A stretch of DNA of 64,000 nucleotides, from the NCBI RefSeq assembly GCF_000526395.1, contig NZ_JAFZ01000001.1:1178001-1242000 (forward strand), in the 5' to 3' direction. Origin of the DNA: Aminobacterium mobile DSM 12262. Lineage in GTDB: Bacteria > Synergistota > Synergistia > Synergistales > Aminobacteriaceae. Positions 43,226 to 51,636 of this stretch are shown here, one piece after another. Under the pieces are notes generated by a model that searched no databases, had not been told where the DNA came from, and saw only the letters and a program-made list of their open reading frames with translations. The translations under genes were made by a program, and so were the position numbers. Position 1 is the first letter of the stretch. Each line of letters begins with the position of its first letter.

Positions 43226-43276
43226 AAAATCCAGCGGTTACTGGCGTGTAGATGCCGGCAACTGGTGGATTTTTTT
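43226..43276 (+). terminator. Long terminator hairpin between DUF3870 and DUF819 genes
   Basis: Outer stem AAAATCCA (43226-43233) with TGGATTTT (43266-43273), an inner stem around CTGGC/GCCGG, then T residues to 43276. It looks like a terminator; a ligand-sensing leader of the DUF819 gene cannot be excluded. Confidence 0.7.
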
Positions 43277-43333
43277 GTTGAAGTTTCAACTCCAAAAGCA
43301 GTCTCAATATTTCGTTATAAGGAGGGGTTTATA

Positions 43334-44530
43334 GTGATCACCAATGGTTTCACATATTTTGCGTTCTTGGTTTGTTTTGCTGGAATTGTCTCAGCTTTAG
43401 AAATGAAATTTAGGGACTCCACGTTTTTCAAGTATGTGCCACCTCCTGTTATTCTTTACCTTTCATGTATGATTTTTGCTACAGTCGGGCTATGGGAAAA
43501 TAATGACAGCATTAAGGCTACTTATCGAGTAGTAAGGGGCAATCTTATTCCTGCGATGATTTTCGTTATGTTGCTGCGATGTGATATAAGGAAGATCCTC
43601 AAACTGGGCCCTCGGATGCTCATCGGTTTTTTCTCTGCAACTATCACCATTATGGTCGGGTTCGTGGTGATGTTTCTCCTTATGAAAAATGGATTCCCTC
43701 CAGAATCGTGGAAAACATGGGGAGCTTTGGCTGGAAGTTGGATAGGAGGGACAGCCAATATGGTGGCCATTCAGGGGGCCTTGGGCATCAGCGACTCTGC
43801 TATGGGATATACACTTCTCGTAGATAATGTAAACTATTCTATCTGGGTTATTCTTCTCCTTGCTACTGTCCCCTATGCAAAAAATTTCAACAAATGGACG
43901 AAAACTGATACTTCCCTTATTGATTCTGTTGGCACAATGCTTTCTGAAATCAAAGAAAATACTCGCACGAAAATGGAAACAGCAGACTTAGCCCTATTAG
44001 TAGGTTCCGGCCTTTTTGTTTCTGCCATATCAAGTCATGTTGCTTCAGTTATATCGCCTATGCTTATTAACGTTTTTGGGAAGAGCGATTTCCTATCGGT
44101 AAGTACGGTTACTATCATCGTAGCAACTTTCCTCGGCATCTTATGTGCCATGACGCCCATGAACAGCATCCCTGGTTCATCTCCTGTGTCTCTAACCATG
44201 CTCTACATTATTATTTGCCTCATTGCTTCCCGAGCTTCTTTTAAAGAACTCACTGATGCCCCTTACTACTTAGCAGCCGGTTTTGTTATTCTAGGAATCC
44301 ATGCATTGCTTATGGCTATCATAGCTAAAATTATCAAGCTTGATCTTTTTACGTGTGCTGTAGCAAGTTTAGCCAATATTGGAGCAGTTGCAGCAGCTCC
44401 CATTATTGCAGCGGCATACAAGGAAACTTTAGTTCCCATAGGAGTCCTTATGGCTCTTATGGGATATGTTGTGGGCACGTGGGGAGGTCTTTTTGTGGCT
44501 AAAATACTTTCTCTCATCGCAGGAGTTTAG
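43334..44530 (+). CDS. DUF819 family membrane protein
   Basis: A 398-residue polytopic protein with about 11 membrane helices, DUF819 (YjcL-like) family. Typical segments are GALAGSWIGGTANMVAIQGA, MGYTLLVDNVNYSIWVILLL and NIGAVAAAPIIAAAYKETL, which suggest a transporter fold with conserved glycine hinges. Start at GTG 43334 behind ggagggg; the upstream frame to 43265 crosses the terminator and is rejected. Substrate unknown. Confidence 0.87.
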   Translation: MITNGFTYFAFLVCFAGIVSALEMKFRDSTFFKYVPPPVILYLSCMIFATVGLWENNDSIKATYRVVRGNLIPAMIFVMLLRCDIRKILKLGPRMLIGFFSATITIMVGFVVMFLLMKNGFPPESWKTWGALAGSWIGGTANMVAIQGALGISDSAMGYTLLVDNVNYSIWVILLLATVPYAKNFNKWTKTDTSLIDSVGTMLSEIKENTRTKMETADLALLVGSGLFVSAISSHVASVISPMLINVFGKSDFLSVSTVTIIVATFLGILCAMTPMNSIPGSSPVSLTMLYIIICLIASRASFKELTDAPYYLAAGFVILGIHALLMAIIAKIIKLDLFTCAVASLANIGAVAAAPIIAAAYKETLVPIGVLMALMGYVVGTWGGLFVAKILSLIAGV

Positions 44531-44703
44531 AGCGGGAATTTAGACGGCCTTGTAACTGCAACGTATTATCTTAATTCTACCTCAATCATTATTATTCATG
44601 TCAGATGTAGATTCGCCTAACATCTCAACGTAAGATGGGGTCTGGAGAATTCTACAGCGACGGCCTACGCCTTATTTCTTTAAAAAAAAGGCTCAAAAAA
44701 AGG

Positions 44704-44732
44704 TTGCAGGAATGCCGGTCATATGGTAGTAT
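44704..44732 (+). promoter_or_regulatory. Promoter of the five-tRNA operon
   Basis: TTGCAG (44704-44709), 17-base spacer, TAGTAT (44727-44732), followed by TTCCCGTGC. 37 bases before tRNA-Gly. Confidence 0.7.
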
Positions 44733-44768
44733 TTCCCGTGCTGAACGAAGACAACTTCGTTGCAACGA

Positions 44769-44845
44769 GCGGGAATAGCTCAGCTGGCTAGAGCGATGGC
44801 CTTCCAAGCCGTAGGTCGCGGGTTCGAATCCCGTTTCCCGCTCCA
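44769..44845 (+). tRNA. tRNA-Gly (anticodon TCC)
   Basis: 77 bases including CCA. Acceptor GCGGGAA/TTCCCGC, anticodon loop CTTCCAA. First of five tRNAs in one transcript. Confidence 0.95.
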
Positions 44846-44864
44846 TTTAGTCCTAGTAATAAAA

Positions 44865-44941
44865 GCGCCTGTAGCTCAGTTGGACAGAGCAACGGCCTTC
44901 TAAGCCGTGGGTCGCGGGTTCGAATCCTGCCGGGCGCGCCA
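44865..44941 (+). tRNA. tRNA-Arg (anticodon TCT)
   Basis: 77 bases including CCA. Acceptor GCGCCTG/CGGGCGC with one T-G pair, anticodon loop CTTCTAA. Confidence 0.95.
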
Positions 44942-44949
44942 CTTGAAAC

Positions 44950-45027
44950 GGTGAGCGTAGCTCAATTGGTTAGAGTGCTGGACTGTGGCTCCAGTGGTTG
45001 GGGGTTCAAGTCCCCTCGCTCACCCCA
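44950..45027 (+). tRNA. tRNA-His (anticodon GTG)
   Basis: Acceptor GTGAGCG/CGCTCAC, with the extra 5' G at 44950 facing discriminator C, as usual for tRNA-His; anticodon loop CTGTGGC; encoded CCA. Confidence 0.95.
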
Positions 45028-45045
45028 TTTAAAATAAAGTTGCAC

Positions 45046-45122
45046 GCGCCCGTAGCTCAGCTGGATAGAGCGACGGACTTCGGATCCGTAGGTCGCGGGT
45101 TCGACTCCTGCCGGGCGCGCCA
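45046..45122 (+). tRNA. tRNA-Arg (anticodon TCG)
   Basis: 77 bases including CCA. Acceptor GCGCCCG/CGGGCGC, anticodon loop CTTCGGA. TCG is less common than ACG for this box in bacteria. Confidence 0.94.
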
Positions 45123-45133
45123 TTTAAGAAAAG

Positions 45134-45209
45134 GGACCGTTAGCTCAATAGGCAGAGCACCTGACTCTTAATCAGGGGGTTACAGGTTCGATTCCTGTAC
45201 GGTCCACCA
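45134..45209 (+). tRNA. tRNA-Lys (anticodon CTT)
   Basis: 76 bases including CCA. Acceptor GGACCGT/ACGGTCC, anticodon loop CTCTTAA. Nearly identical to the copy at 48171-48246. Confidence 0.95.
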
Positions 45210-45223
45210 TAAAGAAATAAACT

Positions 45224-45258
45224 GGCAGTCTCTGAAATAGAGGCTGCCTTTATTTTTA
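45224..45258. terminator. Terminator between tRNA operon and metallophosphoesterase
   Basis: GGCAGTCTCT (45224-45233) pairs with AGAGGCTGCC (45239-45248), ten pairs with one T-G, followed by T-rich sequence on both sides; it serves both converging units. Confidence 0.8.
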
Positions 45259-46407
45259 TTTACCTTCTTTGCTCGATCTAGAAACGAGATCGATAACTGT
45301 CAGTTCGGGGTATGCCAGAACACGAACTGGGGGCCCCCACGTCCCTGTTCCATGACTTACATAAAGCAACGATCCTTTCCCTAAATCTAATAAACCCTTT
45401 GTATGACGGTAGAAAAACCAAGTAAAGGCCATGAATGGAAATAATTGCCCTCGATGAACATGCCCGGAAAGTTGTAAGTCAAACATCCCTACTGCGCCTC
45501 TATGGGGGAGTGGGCGGTGTTTTAATAACAGAGTAAAGCGACGATCAGAGATATTTTTTAACAGCTGATCTTCTTCAACTTCTGGCTGCCCTTTAAGGAA
45601 ACGTCCACCTGGGTCGTCTACTCCCACTATATATATTGGACCTGCCTCCACAATTTTTCCTCGTAACACATGAAAACCGGCTTTGCCGGTAAAGTATAGG
45701 GCGTGCTCAATTCCGGCATAAAATTCATGATTCCCAGTTACAGCGAATTTCCCATATGGAGGATGATAGTGGAGCATCATCTGAGATATAGTCTCTACAT
45801 CTTCTATTTCGCCATCCAATAGATCCCCCGTGGAAACTATTACATCAGGGTTTTCTTCTTGTATCTGCTTCATAATTTGTCGTAACATCTTTTTATTAAT
45901 AAGAATTCCCAGATGTAAATCGGAGATTTGGAGAATACGGAAACGAGAGAATTCTTTAGGCAACTTTTCTGTGGGAATCTGAATACTTACTACTCGAACG
46001 GCCATGCTTTCTTTATACCCATAGAGACAAATAAAAAATGCCGTACAAAAAGCCAGCCAGAGATCCCACCGGGGTAAAGGCGGCTCCCATGATAAAGAAA
46101 AGATATAAGCAGTTGTGTCTATGACAAGAGAAGCGAGGACGAAATAAAGCCCGAAGGCTAATCCTATAGTTCCGACCCACGCCAAAGCTGTATGTATATA
46201 ACGAAGGGAAGAGAAGCGCCACCGAGGAGGAATTATGGGAGCCATCATAAGCAAGGCACCGCTGCTCCATATACAAAAGAGAGTGTTCCATGAGAGAGGA
46301 GGTATACCTTTAAAACGAAAATAATGATAAAAAAATAGGAACAATACCACGTAGAGAGTAATATATGCCCCTATAAACCCACCCTCTGAACGTTTAATCT
46401 TTATCAA
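45256..46407 (-). CDS. Membrane-anchored metallophosphoesterase
   Basis: A 383-residue calcineurin-like phosphoesterase. The N-terminal 130 residues hold about four membrane helices; the catalytic part has all metal motifs: ISDLHLG, STGDLLDGE, TGNHEFYAG and SGHVHRGQLFP. It resembles YkuE/YaeI-type enzymes, some of which cleave UDP-diacylglucosamine or other phosphodiesters; the substrate is unknown. TTG start behind ggagacagg. It follows cls on the same strand and may share its transcript and a membrane-lipid role. Confidence 0.88.
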   Translation of the reverse strand: MIKIKRSEGGFIGAYITLYVVLFLFFYHYFRFKGIPPLSWNTLFCIWSSGALLMMAPIIPPRWRFSSLRYIHTALAWVGTIGLAFGLYFVLASLVIDTTAYIFSLSWEPPLPRWDLWLAFCTAFFICLYGYKESMAVRVVSIQIPTEKLPKEFSRFRILQISDLHLGILINKKMLRQIMKQIQEENPDVIVSTGDLLDGEIEDVETISQMMLHYHPPYGKFAVTGNHEFYAGIEHALYFTGKAGFHVLRGKIVEAGPIYIVGVDDPGGRFLKGQPEVEEDQLLKNISDRRFTLLLKHRPLPHRGAVGMFDLQLSGHVHRGQLFPFMAFTWFFYRHTKGLLDLGKGSLLYVSHGTGTWGPPVRVLAYPELTVIDLVSRSSKEGK

Positions 46408-46438
46408 TAATACCTGTCTCCTTTTTTATAAACAAAAC

Positions 46439-48025
46439 TTATAACAAAGCGGACCAGAGTCTTCCCAAGGATTCCCGAATGCGATCCCAAATTGGTCGTT
46501 CCATGCGGTGACGCAAGTTAAACTCCCAACATTGATCCATATCCAGCAAAAATTGTTTTTCAAACTCTCTAGTTTTCTTCTCGTTGTAAACAAAAACCTG
46601 AACTTCAAAATTAATATCCAAACTCCTATTATCGAGATTAGTTGTTCCTACAGAAAGCCATTTCCCATCTGCCATGACTAATTTAGAGTGAATAAATCCG
46701 TTTTGATAGGCAAAGATACGGACTCCTGCCGCTAAAAGATCGTCAATATTAGATCGAGTTGCCCAAAAAACCATTCGATGATCGGCACGAGACGGGATTA
46801 TAATACGAACATCCACCCCACTCAATGCTGACGTTGTCAGAGCCATTTTCAAGCTTTCATCTGGTACAAGATAAGGAGTTGTTATCCAAATGCGTTTCTG
46901 AGCCATAGTGAAAAGATGGAAGTAACCTTGTAGAATAGCTCGCCAGTTCGAGTCTGGACCGCTTGCAGCTATCTGCATGGGGAGAGGGGTATCGGGTATA
47001 CCTTTGCTATCCCAGAATGTTTCTTTTTCGGACAATGTCTGTCCCGTACAAAAAAACCAATCATTTAAGAAAATTTCATGGATGGCTGCCACAGCTTCTC
47101 CTTTTATGCGCACATGAGTATCCCTCCAAAACCCCATATGGCGATTACGCCCCAAATACATATCACCAACATTGAGACCACCCGTAAATGCAACCTCTCC
47201 ATCTACTACAACAATTTTCCTATGATTTCTAAAATTGAGATCTCGCCGTATCATAGGGAAAGAAACAGGTAAGAAAGGTTGAATATCGATTCCCTCATTC
47301 CGCAACGTTGCCATAAATTTTCTTCCTAAACGCCAACTGCCCACGCTATCATAAATAACCCGTACAGGAACCCCTTCTCGAACTTTCTTTTTAAGTATCT
47401 CGAAAAGCTTAAGGCCAGTCTCATCTTTAGCTATAGAAAAATATTCCAAATGAATATATCGTTGCGCCCTCTCTAAGGCTTCTTCTATAGCGGGGAAGAC
47501 ATTCTCTCCGTTAAGGAGCATATCAAGAGAATTCCAATGAGAGAGCCTCGAGTGAGCCGTTTGTTCTAGTAGACAAACAAGTTTGCTGGGGACAATATCA
47601 TTCGTATAAATTTCTTTCTCTGGAAGTTGTTCTGAAAAGGTGGACTGGTAGAACCGTTTTTTCTTATATTTTTTAAAAACCGCTCTTCGCTTGGGATCAG
47701 GGCCAAACAAAAAATAGAAAATAAAGCCTATACCTGGTAGAAGACCTAAAGCTAAGAGCCAGGCTATTGTTCGGTCAGGGTTTCGTTCTTCCAAAAAAAT
47801 AACACCTGCTGCTGTAATAATGTAAAGAGTAAAAATATAGGGGATATACTCCTTAAACAAAGCCCATAAGAGTTTACAAAGCTTCAATGCCGTGTGAAAA
47901 AAGGCTATATCGCCAGCTGCAGTTTTCACAGCAATAGATTCGATATTAACCCATACCCATGGAATGGAGAAAATGATAATAGCCATTAGAAATACCATAA
48001 CAAGAGACTTGAGAGATAAACGCAA
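46439..48025 (-). CDS. cls: Cardiolipin synthase
   Basis: A 528-residue phospholipase D family enzyme that joins two phosphatidylglycerols into cardiolipin. After N-terminal membrane helices it has two HKD motifs: NHRKIVVVDGEVAFTGG and HSKLVMADGKWLSVGTTNLD. Length and order match ClsA-type enzymes. TTG start behind agggagggggagg. Gap to the metallophosphoesterase is 31 bases, suggesting co-transcription. Confidence 0.93.
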   Translation of the reverse strand: MRLSLKSLVMVFLMAIIIFSIPWVWVNIESIAVKTAAGDIAFFHTALKLCKLLWALFKEYIPYIFTLYIITAAGVIFLEERNPDRTIAWLLALGLLPGIGFIFYFLFGPDPKRRAVFKKYKKKRFYQSTFSEQLPEKEIYTNDIVPSKLVCLLEQTAHSRLSHWNSLDMLLNGENVFPAIEEALERAQRYIHLEYFSIAKDETGLKLFEILKKKVREGVPVRVIYDSVGSWRLGRKFMATLRNEGIDIQPFLPVSFPMIRRDLNFRNHRKIVVVDGEVAFTGGLNVGDMYLGRNRHMGFWRDTHVRIKGEAVAAIHEIFLNDWFFCTGQTLSEKETFWDSKGIPDTPLPMQIAASGPDSNWRAILQGYFHLFTMAQKRIWITTPYLVPDESLKMALTTSALSGVDVRIIIPSRADHRMVFWATRSNIDDLLAAGVRIFAYQNGFIHSKLVMADGKWLSVGTTNLDNRSLDINFEVQVFVYNEKKTREFEKQFLLDMDQCWEFNLRHRMERPIWDRIRESLGRLWSALL

Positions 48026-48108
48026 TAGTCCTCCCCCTCCCTTTAATATTTGTTTATTATAGCTTCATGTAGGCGCCTTTTACTGAGCAGACTATTCCCT
48101 GCCCCCTC

Positions 48109-48137
48109 TTCACATCTCATGTTTTTAATGGTATTAT
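48109..48137 (+). promoter_or_regulatory. Promoter of the tRNA-Lys/tRNA-Leu unit
   Basis: TTCACA (48109-48114), 17-base spacer, TATTAT (48132-48137) preceded by TGg; then TCCCCCGTT, a GC-rich discriminator with CCGT like other tRNA promoters here. Confidence 0.7.
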
Positions 48138-48170
48138 TCCCCCGTTATAGCCTCCTTAGCAATATGATAA

Positions 48171-48246
48171 GGATCGTTAGCTCAATTGGCAGAGCACCTG
48201 ACTCTTAATCAGGGGGTTACAGGTTCGATTCCTGTACGGTCCACCA
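48171..48246 (+). tRNA. tRNA-Lys (anticodon CTT), second copy
   Basis: 76 bases including CCA. Acceptor GGATCGT/ACGGTCC with one T-G pair, anticodon loop CTCTTAA. Almost the same as 45134-45209. Confidence 0.95.
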
Positions 48247-48267
48247 TTTTTATGTCTTTCTTTTCGT

Positions 48268-48352
48268 GCGAGAGTGGCGGAACTGGTATACGCGCTGGAC
48301 TTAGGATCCAGTGGATTTCTCCGTAGGGGTTCGAGTCCCCTCTCTCGCACCA
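48268..48352 (+). tRNA. tRNA-Leu (anticodon TAG)
   Basis: 85 bases including CCA, with the long variable arm of class II tRNAs. Acceptor GCGAGAG/CTCTCGC, anticodon loop CTTAGGA. Confidence 0.95.
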
Positions 48353-48421
48353 TTTTTCTATTGCGCTCCTTTCTGACGCTTCGTATAATACTAACAAATA
48401 TCTGCACCCTGGAGGGAAGGC

Positions 48422-49528
48422 ATGGCAGATACGGAAGGCCACTTTGCTGCAATTATTTTAGCTGATGGTTCTTCAAGTCGCATGGGGACATGCAACCCCT
48501 TGCTTTCGCTAAGTAAGCAAAACTTCATCCATTGTATCGTAACAGCCTATCGAGATGCAGGTATATTCCGTCTTTTTGTTGTAACTGGGCCCCAAGGAGA
48601 ACTGATTGAGAACGGGTACCGGTTTCTAAAGCGTATGTCCCTTTTTAATAAAAACTGTCATCGAGGCATATTTGCCTCTGTCATAGAAGGTATTAAAGCT
48701 ATTCCTTCAGATGTAAAAGCATTTTTTCTTCATTCTTCAGATACTCCCTTAGTGCGTTCATCTACACTTCACCATATGCTCACTCTCTGGGAAGACACGA
48801 GCTTCCTTCTTTACCCCGTTTTTCAATCTAAGCGAGGGCATCCTTCGTTAATTTCCTCTGGAATGATTTCTAAAATTCTTAAGCGGAATAGAGGAAACAG
48901 CCTCGCTGATCTTTTAAAAGGAGAGGCTGCCCAAGAATGTTTTGTCCCTGATCAGTTTATATTGTATGATGTAAATACTTCCTCTGACTTCTCAGCTTTC
49001 TCTGAGCTTTATGGAACACGACATATTCCTTCCCAAGGAGAATGTACCGAGCTCTTCGCTTTAGCAGGAACCCCTAAAAAAATTAGGGATCATTGCATTG
49101 TTGTAGAGAAAGTCGCTCTACGCATAGCATCAGAACTTCCCCATTTTGTTCCATGTGATCTTCAATTAGTGCTAAAAGCCGCCCTTCTTCACGATATTTG
49201 TCGAAAGAGTTTTCGCCATGCAGATGTTGGTAGACTTTTTTTGTCTAAATGGGGATTTAGTCAAATAGGAGAACTAGTAGGAAGCCATACGGACCTCTTG
49301 GGAGAGACAAATTCATGGGAAGCTAAAATCCTATACATTTCTGACAAACTTGTAAAAAACTTCTCTGTAGTGCCTCTCGAAAAACGAATGAGAGAGCACC
49401 TTGACAGAGGGAGATGTGGAGAAGCTTCCCAAAAAGCCTTACAACGTTTACAAAAAGCAATGGAGGTTCAAGAAGAAATAGAAAAAATTACTGGCCGTAA
49501 CCTTTTAGAAATCGTGAAGGGATTGTAA
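48422..49528 (+). CDS. MobA/MocA-like nucleotidyltransferase fused to an HD domain
   Basis: A 368-residue two-domain protein. The N-terminal part resembles MocA/MobA molybdenum-cofactor nucleotidyltransferases: AAIILADGSSSRMG at the start and LHSSDTPLVRSSTL for the metal aspartate. The canonical AAG is ADG and the catalytic lysine after RMGxx is asparagine (RMGTCNPLL), so activity is doubtful. The C-terminal part is an HD-type domain (AALLHDICRKSFRH, GSHTDLLGE). Such fusions occur in molybdenum hydroxylase loci, in line with the ssnA gene downstream. Start ATG behind ctggaggg. Confidence 0.78.
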   Translation: MADTEGHFAAIILADGSSSRMGTCNPLLSLSKQNFIHCIVTAYRDAGIFRLFVVTGPQGELIENGYRFLKRMSLFNKNCHRGIFASVIEGIKAIPSDVKAFFLHSSDTPLVRSSTLHHMLTLWEDTSFLLYPVFQSKRGHPSLISSGMISKILKRNRGNSLADLLKGEAAQECFVPDQFILYDVNTSSDFSAFSELYGTRHIPSQGECTELFALAGTPKKIRDHCIVVEKVALRIASELPHFVPCDLQLVLKAALLHDICRKSFRHADVGRLFLSKWGFSQIGELVGSHTDLLGETNSWEAKILYISDKLVKNFSVVPLEKRMREHLDRGRCGEASQKALQRLQKAMEVQEEIEKITGRNLLEIVKGL

Positions 49529-49539
49529 GGAGGACATCT

Positions 49540-49614
49540 GTGGATACTCATTTTCTTAAAGAGACGGCCCATTTCTTGGAGAAAGGCGAGCCCAAAGAGG
49601 GGATAGAGACATGA
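49540..49614 (+). CDS. 24-residue peptide resembling the start of an XdhC-type protein
   Basis: GTG at 49540 has an excellent ribosome site (aaggagga), and the stop overlaps the ssnA ATG (ATGA), so it is very likely translated. The peptide contains HFLEKGEP, which resembles the N-terminal segment of XdhC-family molybdenum-hydroxylase maturation proteins, then ends. It may be the trace of a deleted xdhC-like gene or a leader that couples ssnA translation. The resemblance is short and tentative. Confidence 0.4.
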   Translation: MDTHFLKETAHFLEKGEPKEGIET

Positions 49615-50942
49615 AATTTCATCGCTATATTGTCGCTAATGGTCCTCTTACAGACGGTGATATTTTCTATACATGCGGAGCCCTACTCATCGAAAACAGA
49701 GTCATTATAGATATGGGGTCTTATGAACCTCTTCGAAAAAAATGGCCTGACACCCCAGTTATAGATGTAGCAGGACGCCTTATTGTTCCGGGATTCACAA
49801 ACTTTCATCATCACCTTTATTCCTCTCTGGCTACAGGGTTACAACCTTTAGGGGAAACATCCACATTTACTGGGATTTTACAAAATCTTTGGTGGCCGTT
49901 GGATTTTGTTCTTGATGAAGAGTCTATTTATTATTCTGCTCTATATGGAATTATGAGGTCTATCCAAGCTGGAGTAACCTCTATTTTCGATCATCACTCT
50001 TCCTTAGGACATGTAAAAGGGAGTTTAAATACTATCTCTGCGGCCTTTCGAGAAAGTGGAATTCGAGGTGTTTTATGCTATGAAATGACAGAACGCGGAG
50101 GTAGAGATTTTATAATGAAACAGCTTGATGAAAATCTTTCCTTCTGGAGAGAGCATAAGAAAGATACGAAACTTCAGGGAATGCTCGGACTCCACGCTAA
50201 CTTCACACTTTCAGAAGAGACGTTACATCTTGTGAAAAAAGAAAAACCTTCATATCTACCTATTCATATACATTGTGGAGAGTCCCAAGACGATCTTCTC
50301 TTTTGTCAAAATCTCGGTTATGAAGGGCCCATCCATCGATTGGCAGCCCTGGGTCTGTTATCCTGTGATTCTTTTCTTGTCCATTGCCTTCATCTTTCAG
50401 ATTACGACTATGCCATATTAAAAGACTTCTCGCCATGGGTTATTACAACTCCCGAATCTAACGCTAATAATAGAGTAGGGAATATGGATCGCCAGAAGAT
50501 CAGTAAATTTCTTATTGGGACAGATGGTTTATCAGACGACATTTTATCTTCTTACCGAAATTACGTCATTACCGCTACTCATAGTCCCGAGCCCTTCGAA
50601 AAAATAGAAGCTCTCATATGGAAATGGCCCCGATTGGTCAGAGAAAGATATTGGGGATTTCAAGGTGTCTTCGCAATTGGGGAACCAGCCGATGTAGCAG
50701 TGCTTGATTATCGGCCTGTAACAACTATAAACAAAAACAACATCATCGCACATCTTATCTATGGCGCAGAACAAGGGAAAGCTTTTCTTTCTGTTTGTGA
50801 CGGTAAAATTCTTTGGAAAGATGGAAAGTTCTTTCTGCTAGACCAGGAAGAAATTTTCCAGAAGGCAAAACAAGCAGCCTCTCGCCTTCATAACCGCTTT
50901 ATAAGAGAAAGCAGAAAGGAGTCTTTCCCATGGTCGAAATAG
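49611..50942 (+). CDS. ssnA: SsnA-like amidohydrolase
   Basis: A 443-residue metal-dependent amidohydrolase of the SsnA/chlorohydrolase group. Metal ligands appear in FTNFHHHLYSSL, HIHCGESQDD, VHCLHLSDYD and IGTDGLSDD; the N-terminal composite barrel precedes IVPGF. SsnA genes are generally linked to selenium-dependent molybdenum hydroxylases and purine breakdown; the reaction is not known. The ATG overlaps the preceding 24-residue frame. The usual partner genes are missing or reduced to remnants here. Confidence 0.85.
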   Translation: MKFHRYIVANGPLTDGDIFYTCGALLIENRVIIDMGSYEPLRKKWPDTPVIDVAGRLIVPGFTNFHHHLYSSLATGLQPLGETSTFTGILQNLWWPLDFVLDEESIYYSALYGIMRSIQAGVTSIFDHHSSLGHVKGSLNTISAAFRESGIRGVLCYEMTERGGRDFIMKQLDENLSFWREHKKDTKLQGMLGLHANFTLSEETLHLVKKEKPSYLPIHIHCGESQDDLLFCQNLGYEGPIHRLAALGLLSCDSFLVHCLHLSDYDYAILKDFSPWVITTPESNANNRVGNMDRQKISKFLIGTDGLSDDILSSYRNYVITATHSPEPFEKIEALIWKWPRLVRERYWGFQGVFAIGEPADVAVLDYRPVTTINKNNIIAHLIYGAEQGKAFLSVCDGKILWKDGKFFLLDQEEIFQKAKQAASRLHNRFIRESRKESFPWSK

Positions 50943-51169
50943 AAAGGAGAATGTGTGGAGTTGCCCCCAATGTGGTACCGGAGCCAATATTATGGTGGCC
51001 ATTGCTAGAGAGACAAGATGTATTGTATTCTCTTCTTGAAGACAAGGTTACGTCTGATATTATTAAGTTTCCCACCCATAGCTTCCCGGAAACAAGGAAC
51101 GCGGCATCTGCTAGAAAGGTTTCTGAAAAAAATCAATTCACCCTAAAAACCGTGTTTATCGTCACTTGA
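50930..51169 (+). pseudogene. Possible remnant of a molybdopterin oxidoreductase N-terminus
   Basis: ATG at 50930 overlaps the end of ssnA. The frame starts MVEIERRMCGV and then loses coherence to its stop. In another frame the same DNA reads CPQCGTGANIMVAIARETRC; joined after MCGV this resembles the first cysteine cluster of molybdopterin oxidoreductases. One indel near 50962 would link the two. The rest is not recognisable, so this looks like a truncated, decaying gene. It could instead be an unknown short gene. Confidence 0.35.
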
Positions 51170-51194
51170 CAGCTATTTATAAATACTTTATTGT
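51166..51194 (+). promoter_or_regulatory. Promoter of the cold-shock gene
   Basis: Consensus TTGACA (51166-51171), 17-base spacer, TATTGT (51189-51194). The 5' leader is about 50 bases. Confidence 0.7.
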
Positions 51195-51251
51195 AATTTT
51201 GCTGATAGGCGCCATCAGTAATACATGTAAAAGATTCTAGGAGGCAACATT

Positions 51252-51455
51252 TTGACAACTCAGGGAACAGTCAAGTGGTTTAACGCGGCGAAAGGCTATG
51301 GCTTCATCACCACCGACGATGGGAAAGATATCTTTGTTCATTTCAGTGCAATCCAGGGAGACGGTTTCAAGACTCTTGATGAAGGCCAGCGGGTGTCTTT
51401 TGACATAGTAGAGGGAGCAAAAGGCGAACAAGCCGCTAATGTCGTAAAGCTTTAG
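51252..51455 (+). CDS. Cold-shock protein, CspA family
   Basis: A 67-residue single cold-shock domain that binds single-stranded nucleic acid. RNP1 is [10 protein letters not shown] and RNP2 is [10 protein letters not shown]; the start [11 protein letters not shown] is typical. It begins with TTG, spaced correctly from aggagg. It is monocistronic, with its own promoter and terminator. Whether it is cold-induced or constitutive cannot be told. Confidence 0.94.
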   Translation: MTTQGTVKWFNAAKGYGFITTDDGKDIFVHFSAIQGDGFKTLDEGQRVSFDIVEGAKGEQAANVVKL

Positions 51456-51485
51456 TAAAATCTATTCCTCAAACTTGAAGTCAAT

Positions 51486-51522
51486 AAAAGGCAGCGCCAA
51501 AAAAGTGCTGCCTTTTTCTTTT
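51486..51522 (+). terminator. Terminator of the cold-shock gene
   Basis: AAAAGGCAGC (51486-51495) pairs with GCTGCCTTTT (51507-51516), then a T-rich run. Confidence 0.85.
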
Positions 51523-51531
51523 TTATAAACC

Positions 51532-51561
51532 TTTACAATAAGGGAAATAAACGTGTACAAT
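51532..51561 (+). promoter_or_regulatory. Upstream promoter of tig
   Basis: TTTACA (51532-51537), 18-base spacer, TACAAT (51556-51561). The transcript would meet the hairpin at 51579 almost at once. Confidence 0.5.
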
Positions 51562-51578
51562 GCGTAACAGTTTCTATA

Positions 51579-51613
51579 GGCAGACCTTCTATTTCGATAG
51601 GTCTGTCCTTTTG
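51579..51613 (+). terminator. Hairpin in the tig leader
   Basis: GGCAGACCT (51579-51587) pairs with AGGTCTGTC (51599-51607), nine pairs with one G-T, then CTTTTG. Possible attenuator between two tig promoters. Confidence 0.5.
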
Positions 51614-51636
51614 TGTATTATAGATAGATCTTGGTG

